Shown here piece after piece: positions 1-8,781 of a stretch of 64,000 nt of DNA (position 1 is its first letter; each line of letters opens with the position of its first letter). This DNA comes from Brachyhypopomus gauderio. Lineage: Eukaryota; Chordata; Actinopteri; Gymnotiformes; Hypopomidae. Where the stretch lies: assembly GCF_052324685.1 (NCBI RefSeq), contig NC_135214.1:29304706-29368705 (forward strand), read 5' to 3'. Made by a program: the position numbers and the translations under genes. The notes beneath the pieces are model-generated. The model was not told the DNA's origin. It saw only the letters and a list, made by a program, of their open reading frames with translations, and searched no databases.

Positions 1-38
1 CCCTCCAAATGAATGTGTGTAACCGCAGAGCTGCCTAC

Positions 39-460
39 CCGAGTACCCGCTGCGTCCTCGGCTGAAGCCGAAGTAGGAGTTGTAGCCCTCCACAATGGCT
101 GTCCTTTCATCTAGAAGGTCGCCTAGCCGCGGGGGGAGAAGAACACAGCCTTTGCTCAAATATCTAATAGCTTTAATTCGCAGGAAACAGTTTGCCTTTG
201 TAGTTATATGGCTCCAGGGCCTCATTAGGCACGATAAACAACGCTTACAACATCTTCCCGAGGAACACACGGGGGGGGGGGGGGTCTTGCCACACTCCAA
301 ACATTCAAAACCGTGGCAGCTAAGCTAGGCTGGGCGACTACTTACGCGTAACTTTTGTTTCTTGAACGCAAATGATATCCGCGTCGAGCGAGTCAAGCAC
401 CTTCTTGATCCCGGTCTTAAATGTCCTTATGCCATTTATGTTCCAAGTGACAACCTTCAT
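39..460 (-). CDS. apex2: APEX2, DNA-(apurinic/apyrimidinic site) endonuclease 2, 5' part only
   Basis: This is the N-terminal part of AP endonuclease 2, an exonuclease III-type Mg-dependent base-excision-repair enzyme of nucleus and mitochondria. Two coding exons are visible on the minus strand: 346-460 (start codon at 458-460) and 39-122. The first ends in a GTAAGT donor and the second in GTAGGC. Both leave one base over, so the phases join cleanly. The joined peptide has about 66 residues. It contains WNINGIR (Asn7, metal/substrate region), DADIICVQETK (Glu34, the catalytic metal-binding Glu of the family) and IVEGYNSYFGFSRGRSGYSG, which is diagnostic for APEX2 rather than APEX1. The remaining exons lie left of position 1. 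The intron (123-345) holds a run of 14 G at 271-284. A transposon begins 115 bp upstream of the start codon, so the native promoter may be split. The gene call is firm; expression consequences are inference. Confidence 0.95.
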
Positions 461-575
461 GTTGGCATCGCACTCGCGCGCAGGTTTGTGCAGGAAGCGC
501 TGAACTCTCGCGAGAGTTTGGAAACGTCCTATAATCGCGCTTTAACAACAAACGATACTGCTGTTTCAGTTCGCC

Positions 576-823
576 ACGAGGCTGAAGTTGGTTACTTATT
601 CGCAGTTTGAGATTCGTTTGGTTACTTATTCGCAGCTCCGTATTCGGCGGCTGAAGTTGGTTACTTATTCAAAAAGGTTATGTTCACGATGCGTGTTTGC
701 TGCGCACTTTGTTTAAAAGCGATAGATTAAACGTTACATTAAACGAGCGTAGGAGCAGACATTTAAGAGGTTATTGTTTCCCATACTGATTTTGTGAATG
801 TAAAAAATAAAAATATAATGAAA
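576..823 (+). repeat. Left terminal inverted repeat of the 2.2 kb element
   Basis: This 248-bp arm mirrors 2514-2761. Its first 100 bp hold three copies of a GGTTACTTATTC motif, two of them followed by GCAG. Such subterminal repeats are often transposase-binding sites. The inner edge is where the match fails, after ATAATGAAA. Confidence 0.9.
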
Positions 824-1002
824 GCATTTCATTTGTAAAATGGTTTCTATTTCAAGTCGTTTCAATTGTATGCAGTTTGTACATGATGATTGAATTCGTC
901 AACATTTCTAACGTAAGGAAACATATTCTTAGATTTGAAAACTAAAAACACAGAAATGCTGTTCTAGAACACAAATAATCGGAAGAAGAAATACCAGCAC
1001 AC

Positions 1003-2500
1003 AACATGGCATATTGAGCAGTGGGCAGATAGGTCAACGCATTTTAAAGGGGCAGTTTCAGAGGATTATTGAAAGCCTTATTGATGGTGGGCCAGAGAAA
1101 TAACAAATGCATCATGAAGAACAGGTCACTCCCTAAGAGAGGAACCTGATTTTAGCCTGATCCAACATCATTTTATAACTTAAATCTAACTGGAAACACG
1201 GCATATTGAGTAGTTAAGTGCACAGAGAGCGCACTGAAATGGTTCAGAGGGGCAATTTCAGAGGTGTGCTGTATGCCTATAAGGCGTCGGGCCAGACAAA
1301 TAACACATGCATCATACATAACTAGTTCCTATATGTATGAGCAACCTGATTTTGGCCTGGCCCAGAATCATTTTATGCCTCAAATCTAACTGGAAACATG
1401 GCATATTGAGTAGTTAAGTGCACAGGTGAAATGGATCAGAGGGGCAAGTTCAGAGGCCTGCTGTATGCCTGTAATGTCTTGGGCCAGGCAAAACTCAATT
1501 GAATCATACATAACTAGTTCCTATATGTAAGAGAAACCTGTTTTTGGCCTGGCCCAGAATCATTTTATGCCTCAAATCTAACTGGAAACATGACATATTG
1601 AGTAGTTAAGCACACAGGTGAAATGGTTCACAGGTTCAAGTTCAGAGGCCTGCTGTATGCCTGTAATGTCTTGGGCCAGGCAAAACTCAATTGTATCATA
1701 CATAACTAGTTCCCATATGTATGAGGAACCTGGTTTTGGCCTGGCCCAGAATCATTTTAGCCCTCAAATCTAACTGGAAACATGACATATTGAGTAGTTA
1801 AACACACAGGTGAAATGGTTCACAGGTTCAAGTTCAGAGGCCTGCTGTATGCCTGTAATGTCTTGGGCCAGGCAAAACTCAATTGTATCATACATAACTA
1901 GTTCCCATATGTATGAGGAACCTGGTTTTGGCCTGGCCCAGAATCATTTTAGCCCTCAAATCTAACTGGAAACACGGCATATTGAGTAAAGCGCACAGGT
2001 GAAATAGTTCAGAGGGGCAATTTCAGAGGCCTGCTGTATGCCTGTAATGTCTTGGGCCAGGCAAAACTCAAATCCATCATACATAACTAGTTCCTATATG
2101 TATGAGGAACCTGTTTTTAGCCTGGCCCAGAATCATTTTATGTGTCAAATCTAACTGCAAACATGGCATATTGAGTAGTTAAGCGCACAGGTGAAATGGT
2201 TCAGAGGGGCAAGTTCAGAGGCCTGCTGTATGCCTGTAATGTCTTGGGCCAGGGAAAACTCAAATGCATCATACACAAATAGTTACTATATGTATGAGGA
2301 GCCTGATTTTGGCCTGGCCCAGAATCATTTTAGCTCTCAAATCTAAATGGCAAAATCGCATATTGACTAAGCGCACAGGTGAAATGGTTCATGAGGTGGA
2401 TTTCAGAGGCCTGCTGTATACATGTAAGGCATTGGGCCAGGCAAATAACATATGCATCATACATAACAGGTTCCTATGTGTAAGAGAAACCTTTTTTTAA
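1003..2500. repeat. 192-bp tandem array inside the transposon, about eight copies
   Basis: The landmark GCATATTGAG or a one-base variant recurs near 1009, 1201, 1401, 1593, 1785, 1977, 2166 and 2358. That is a 189-200 bp period, mostly exactly 192. Each unit also holds TCTAACTGGAAACA, GGCCTGCTGTATGCCTGTAA and CATACATAACTAGTTCC in the same order. The middle units at 1593-1977 are the most alike and the outer ones more diverged, as unequal exchange would produce. No open reading frame of note runs through it. Confidence 0.9.
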
Positions 2501-2513
2501 AAAAAATATAACT

Positions 2514-2761
2514 TTTCATTATATTTTTATTTTTTACATTCACAAAATCAGTATGGGAAACAATAACCTCTTAAATGTCTGCTCCTACGCTCGTTTAATG
2601 TAACGTTTAATCTATCGCTTTTAAACAAAGTGCGCAGCAAACACGCATCGTGAACATAACCTTTTTGAATAAGTAACCAACTTCAGCCGCCGAATACGGA
2701 GCTGCGAATAAGTAACCAAACGAATCTCAAACTGCGAATAAGTAACCAACTTCAGCCTCGT
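2514..2761 (-). repeat. Right terminal inverted repeat of the 2.2 kb element
   Basis: This is the reverse complement of the left arm, ending ...CTTCAGCCTCGT at 2761. It carries the same three GAATAAGTAACC motifs in inverted orientation. Confidence 0.9.
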
Positions 2762-2770
2762 CAGTTCGCC

Positions 2771-3430
2771 CTAGTCAGAGCTTTGTAGCATCTCTCCACT
2801 GGGTACCACTAATTGTACATAAATATAACTCTGTTAAAGTCGAGCAATTAAAAATGCATTCCTGTAATACGTATTAAATGTAAAATGTAGTAAACTCACA
2901 GGATGTATGGTGTTTGTTTCTGAATTTGTTTGTGACAGCGTTATTTCAATATTACATTTTATGTTGGGTAATTTTTAGTAATGAAAAGTTATTAGTAAAT
3001 CACATTAAATTTATGTCTCAGATCAACCTTAAACAGGCCGTACACACTTAATAAACTATGTAAAGTGTGCTAACTATTTAGAATATAGGCCTAGCGTTCA
3101 GGCTATTTGTCTAATTACTAATAGACCTTTGCATTTGTAAACCACTTCGGTAACAGCTGGTTAGGGTATCTAGTCACGATGTTCTGGAATAAAAAAACAG
3201 TTCCCTGTATAAATTCCCATGAAACCCTCGATAAAAGGTTTGAAGTTAATTATGGTTAAGTATAGCAATTAAGCAAGACTCTCTACATATTCATCCTACA
3301 GGTTAAGTAGTTAAAATATGACGCAATTCTGTCTACAACGGAATTCAGAATTATTCACTGGAAAACGGGGGGAAGTACTATGACAAGAATAGACCAATTC
3401 TGGGTCAGTCACTCTTATCAGTTTTGATCG
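2771..3430. other. Intergenic AT-rich spacer, no gene seen
   Basis: This stretch lies between the transposon and the first candidate rassf exon. It is AT-rich, with no repeat, long frame or clear promoter motif. It was probably contiguous with the apex2 upstream region before the insertion. Confidence 0.6.
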
Positions 3431-3636
3431 TAGTGTTTACTGGCAGGAAGGGTTTGACCCCTCCGCGCGGTGCTGGATGACCACAGGAGTCAACGCTCCT
3501 AGCCCGTGCGTGCAGTCGCACACACTCACCGCTGCTGTGTTGCCTCTCAGCTACAGTACTTCTGTGGAGCGCTGGAAGATTCAGTAATCTTATACAGTGA
3601 ACTGCACAGATCCGATGATCAATATTTAAGATACAG
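3430..3636 (+). other. Candidate untranslated first exon of the rassf gene
   Basis: The segment is richer in CpG than its surroundings and ends in a usable donor (ATACAG then GTATGA at 3637). A strong acceptor (TTATTTTACAG, ending 4047) follows about 410 bp later, 64 bp before the rassf start codon. The exact transcription start is not visible. Confidence 0.4.
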
Positions 3637-4111
3637 GTATGATCCTACTTTTTTTCTTGTGTCTAATCTTTTTGCAAAGTATGCTTTTATTAGGAAGTAG
3701 CACGACTCAACGTATTCAAACTTTGCAACCTGATTTTGCAATATACATTTAATAAATTAACTTAAAGTGTTTGCCGAATCCCTAAAATTGAGTAATCAGT
3801 ACTGTTCACTTGAAAGTGTTTACATGTAATGCAACTGATATAATATTTGTTCACACTATTGAACTGACAGTATTCCTTCTTGCGTCCACTGATGGGAACA
3901 AGTAAAAAGAAGCAACATCTCAAACCTTTCAAACATTCCTGTGCAAAAGCCAAATTAATCGTCTTCAGTATGTGATAGTAAAAGCACATTCAGGAGACTT
4001 GATTCCCATGTATTTAGTTTATTTCACATTGCAATGTTATTTTACAGGAAAGTTATTTAAAAGCAATGGAAGAAGACTGAGAATAAGATTTATTTGCATT
4101 ATTTATTGAGA

Positions 4112-5986
4112 ATGGAGTTAAAGGTATCCGTTGAAGGAGTTCAACGCATCGTTTGTGGTGTCACCGAAAAGACCACCTGTCAAGAAGTAGTGATCGCCCT
4201 AGCACAGGCTCTGGGTAAGTGATTACGTTGTGTTCCATCAGTGAGAAACAGTAATCACTGTATTTAATTAATTTGGATTCATTTAATAATTCCTCTTCTT
4301 AAAATTAAGCATGGCTCAATCAGTCTTAATCATGATTTTGTTGCCCAAAAAGTCAAAAAGGAGCAGCATACTCCAAGCTTGCTTTTCAGCGAGACCAGTA
4401 AAACCAGTATTATATAAAACCAGCCCAGCCCTATCTTCCATAAACGATCTCCCATTTAATAGGGAGCTTTGTTTTACAATGCTCTTGAGGAAACCCTGCA
4501 CAGAACATTTTAAGATTACTTTGGATGCTTGTGGAATTTGGAAGGAGGTCCGTGCGTGCTCTCCATCCTCCCTCACTTAAGCGCTTCATCTTTCCCTGTA
4601 GGTCGCACAGGACGCTACACCCTGAGAGAGAAGTTCAAGGAGTACGAGCGCAACGTGACTCCCGACGAGCGTCTGCTGGAGTCCCTGGAGAAATACGGCC
4701 AGCGGGCCAGGGAGGTCCAGCTCACCCTGCGGCACTTGGGGCCCTCGCTGGAGGAGGACGCCAACAAGCCCCTGGTTCCTCTGAGGCGAGCTGAGGCAGG
4801 GGGGAGGGCGCGGAGGGGGGGCGCCGGTGGGGGGGTCGGACTGCACCGCCAGAGCCTCCCTCCGCTGTCCCGTCTGCGGCTCCACTCGGAGTGGCTCCCC
4901 GAGGAGCTGAGGAGGCCCAAACGGAAGTCGCTCACGCTGATGGAGGAAGCGTGGGGCTGGCTGGAGAACCTGGGCAGGGGTGGGAGGCAGCAATTAGGAC
5001 GAGATAAGGGGAAAAGCAAGGACCACGATCAAGGAGATGGCCGCTCGGATAGCGCGGCGGCCAGGCCGGGCAAAACTGCCCTGGCCTCGGGGGCATTGCA
5101 GGGACGAGACAAAAAAGAGAAAAACAAAACCAGGGAGGATCAGTCCAGAATCAGTTGCCTTGGAAAGCGCGGAAAAGAAACCCATGAATATGAGACGGTG
5201 GGAAGAAAAGTTGGAGCAGAACATGAAAGTCAACAGAAGCACGAAGGTGTCGGCACTCGGGAGCGAGCGGAGGAAATACGAGCGCACGACGCATCCTCTG
5301 AAGCGGCGAGGGGCGAGGAGGCGGAACTGAGAAGGTTAATCATCCAACAGCAGGTCTGTCTGAGGGAACTCGAGCTCAAAATAGACTCCTCCGATGAGCA
5401 GGTCCGTACGCTCGAACTGCAGCAAGCGGAAAGACCGAGTCCGGCGTCTGTCCCGCTGCCGTCTAAGGAGGAGGAGGAGGAAGAGCAGCTTGAGTTCTGG
5501 CTCAACGAACTGAAGGCGGAGGAGGTCTATGAGAAAGACCTGCAGAGACAGTTCCTACAGCTGAAGGAGAACGTGGCAGAGTGCAAGAACAAACTGGAGG
5601 AGTACAAAGGCAAGCTTCTGCGGATGGACCGTGAAGATGGGAGAAGATCCCAGCAGCAACGGGGGCTTATGCTACATTCCACTGTTCAGACGGTCCAAGC
5701 AGACGAGGCAGAAAGCGCCCCAGTATGCAGTAAATCAGCAACGGAGCGGAAAACCGCAGTCGATGGACCAGGGGGAGGGACCAAGGGAGGGGCTGTAATT
5801 ACCAACGTGGAACCCACGCTCCCTTGTGCGTTGGTGTCTGCAAGTCAGCCAACAGATTCACAGCTAAGGGCCTCTGAGCTAAGGGAGTGGTGGTCCCGCT
5901 GGGCCCAGAAGCCCACCCACGGGCCCACACCAAAGCTCGTACATCGCTCGGAGATGACAATACACCTTGCAAGTACAAGGGTTTGA
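4112..5986 (+). CDS. N-terminal RASSF protein, RASSF7/RASSF8 type
   Basis: Two coding exons are seen: 4112-4214 (donor GTAAGT) and 4602-5986 (acceptor TTTCCCTGTAG). The phases join to give 495 residues. Residues 1-90 form the Ras-association (ubiquitin-like) domain: [17 protein letters not shown], then [26 protein letters not shown] and [14 protein letters not shown] second RASSF8-like block is [12 protein letters not shown] plus PKRKSLT near residues 116-145. A long charged linker (about 160-265) follows, then predicted coiled coils at about 270-310 and 325-380. Family members act at adherens junctions and in growth and death signalling through Ras-like GTPases. The protein matches RASSF8 better than RASSF7. 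The C-terminal LQQFIQQTG block of both is missing: the frame ends in an unrelated low-complexity tail. It could be the RASSF8 orthologue or a separate ohnolog that mammals lack, so no symbol is given. Confidence 0.85.
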
Positions 5987-6049
5987 GATCATGAATGCAA
6001 CATTCACAGCTTGTACTTAAAAGAATGTCAAGACATTTATGCAGCATGA

Positions 6050-6055
6050 AATAAA
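6050..6055 (+). terminator. Poly(A) signal of the rassf gene
   Basis: AATAAA lies 64 bases after the rassf stop codon. It is the only canonical signal before the convergent csde1 transcript ends. Confidence 0.7.
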
Positions 6056-6119
6056 AAATCTGTTGTGTTTAATAACAATTTAGGAAATGTGCATAACTGA
6101 CCACAAATGGCGCTCTAGA

Positions 6120-7756
6120 GAAATGAATTTCATAAAACGTTTATTTCATTCAAGACCATTAACAAAAGTATAGAGGAGAACCTGTGGTTCAACAGTAGCC
6201 CACTGATCTCCAGAGAAGGTTCATAACAGTAATATCTGATTTTCAGTAAGAAGCACAGCAAATAGTCTCTATCCACAAAATAATTGAAATCCTGATCTTT
6301 GAGATTTCAGGTGGAACTTTTGTGTTATATTCCGCTTTCATTTTGCACATTACACAACTTTTGTTTAATTCTGAATTTGGAACTTCCCACTAAGTGAAAC
6401 GCACACATTACATATAGCATAATTTATCCACACTTATTGGGGATGCAGACCAGTTTTCATTCTACTTTGAGGGAAAAAAAAAAAAGCGGCACCCTAAAAT
6501 TGATCTTATAGTTTAGAGACGGGCTGTGGATAGAGTATACATCTACTGTCGTTCGCTTCCTTTATAGACTTTAGGCACCTTAATCTCACTTTATTATTTT
6601 TACTTATTAGCAGACTGTGAGTTTAAATAGAATAAAAAAAGAAAAAAGAAAAGAAAGATGAAAAGTAAGAAAATAGGGTGTGCAAAGGAGGGGGGGGGGG
6701 GCCACAGAGTGTTGAAGATGCCTTTTGTAGACGCCTTTAGGAACTCTGCACCGAAAACTAAATGGCAACTGGGAGTTTAGGGAACCAAGCCTGAGAAATA
6801 CCAACCTAAACAAAACAAAAAACCTCAAAAAGGTATACAGAATAACTCAACCAAATCAAACTTGATTGGAAAAAAAAATCAAAACAAGGGTCAATTTCAC
6901 AAACAGCACACAGAAGCAGTCTTAGTCTAGAACACAGTGTTGTTTCAGACCCAAGTGGCTTGGAAAATTGCGCTGAACAACCGAACAATAAAAAAATAAA
7001 ACAAATGCAACAAGGGGTGGGTGGGGGCTGCAGGGAAAACAGGAGGAACAGGTCATGAAATGAACAAAATTAATAGAACGTCAACCCCCTCAAAGAGTGA
7101 AAGACTCAGTCTGGAAGAGGCATACTTTGACATGGTGAGTGGGTTTTGCACTGAGAGGACAGAAAGAACCAAAGTTATCCAAATGGATAAATATCTCCCC
7201 AAATGACTCACTCACACTTCCACAGAGAAGAGGAGTGGAAATGCAAGGGACAGAAGCAGGTACATTATTCCAGACATCTTCGCTTTTTGCGCTGAGGTTG
7301 GAACAGATTAACCAGCGTGCAGTCGCCGTGCCGGACGACAAACAGGCAGGGTGGGACCACAAAGCTTTCCCCACAAACACTGTCTTTAACATGTCCCATT
7401 CTCTCATACTTTTTTTGTTTTTTTAAATACTCGATACGTAACTCACACAAAACATACACATACACGCGCACAACCAGGGAATTTCGCATCGATGACAAGC
7501 TCGCAAACACCACACTAAGAGATGAAGATGAGAAGGTCAGACGAGATGAGTGGATTCTTTTGGAAGGGATTCTGGGACAGGGAGAAGGCATGTGCATGCT
7601 GATTGGTGTATGGGTGGTGAGTGGGTGTGTCTAGGCATGACTATGTGTCTTATTGGTGTTAACAGTGCAAAACCCTTCCCTGTCCGTTAGGCTTGATTGC
7701 TTCTGTTCTCTGAGGTGCTGTAGTCATTGCAGAGAGGGAGGAGCAGCAGATAGCAG
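6120..7756 (-). other. csde1: Probable 3' UTR of csde1
   Basis: This 1.6 kb stretch between the csde1 stop codon (7757-7759) and its poly(A) signal is AT-rich, with short A-rich runs and a G run near 6690. The open frames here are short and lack splice context or family resemblance, so I read it as untranslated. Confidence 0.65.
6140..6145 (-). terminator. csde1: Poly(A) signal of csde1
   Basis: TTTATT on the plus strand reads AATAAA on the minus strand, about 1.6 kb after the csde1 stop codon. It faces the rassf signal at 6050-6055. Confidence 0.6.
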
Positions 7757-8725
7757 TCAGTCGATCACGCCAGCTTGGCGAGGCTTCCTCTCCACATTAA
7801 AGCCCTTGGAGGGAAGGCAAGCAAATCACCCTCAGCTAAGCAAACACACTGAAACAAAGCCAACCTGTCTGGAGGACAGTTAGTGTCCTGAAGGCACGTT
7901 TACTTCTTACATGCTTTCGGTGTTTAAATGTTTGAAAACGTTAGACATAGGTAAAAATCAAATCAGTTTAAAGCACGTTTACCTTTGAGTTATCCGGGCC
8001 CCGTGGTTGTCTAATGATAACCAGACGCGGGGCACTTGCGTCATCCAGGGTAATGCTTTTCAGGCGGTTCACCAGCCGGTCAGGCCGCGGGGTCGCCACT
8101 GGTTTAGGACACTCGCTGTAATGAATGGAAAAAACCCACACACACTTACTTTACATCCGTTTATTATTTATTAGAAATCGGGTGCGGCGCTGATAAAGCG
8201 CCAGCCCCATCGCAGCGCTAGCGGAGATGCTCACCTGACTCTGCGTACGTTGCAGGCGCTGCACTTGCCCGTGCGCTGGTTCAGGATGACCGAGAACTCC
8301 ACCTCGTCTCCCGCCTGGAGCTCCAGGCCGTCCTGCACCTCCTTCATGTGGAAGAACAGCTTCTTGCTCTCGCCCACCTCGTACGTGATGAAGCCAAACT
8401 GGCAAACGAAGGAACGCGGCGGACAGACAGTCAGGCGAGAACGGAGCACGGAGTTGCGCGCGCGCTGCAGAGATGCGGGTTCCATCGGACCGAAGGTGTG
8501 TTGCATTACCTGGTCTTTGACGCACTCCACCAGGGCGCGGCGCTGAGGCACCACGTTGCAGGCCATCCTCTGTCCCGTCTGGGCCACGGTGCACAGCTGG
8601 AACTTCACCAGCTCTCCCTTCTGTAGGCAGTCACCTTTGTTGGCCATACCCACAATACCGAATGGGTAGTTCTGCCCCTTACTGGAACCTGGCCCACAAA
8701 GTACAGGGGCAAATGATAATCAAAA

Positions 8726-8781
<56 letters not shown>

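Larger units (their letters stand above)
576..2761. mobile_element. Non-autonomous DNA transposon, Mutator-like (long TIRs, 9-bp target duplication)
   Basis: The ends are near-perfect inverted repeats: 576-823 reads as the reverse complement of 2514-2761, starting ACGAGGCTGAAGTTGG. Identical 9-bp CAGTTCGCC copies flank the element at 567-575 and 2762-2770, as expected of a target-site duplication. No transposase frame is present and the interior is a 192-bp tandem array. Long TIRs with a 9-bp duplication are typical of Mutator-like elements, and that superfamily call is inference. The near-identity of the TIRs and the exact duplication suggest a fairly recent insertion. It sits between the divergent genes apex2 (115 bp to the start codon) and rassf. 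Confidence 0.88.

Noticed and set aside
4529-4601. 5' extension of the rassf frame upstream of the large exon
   Set aside because: It has no ATG and is intronic. The true start is in the upstream exon (4112), giving the conserved RA-domain N-terminus with matching splice phase.
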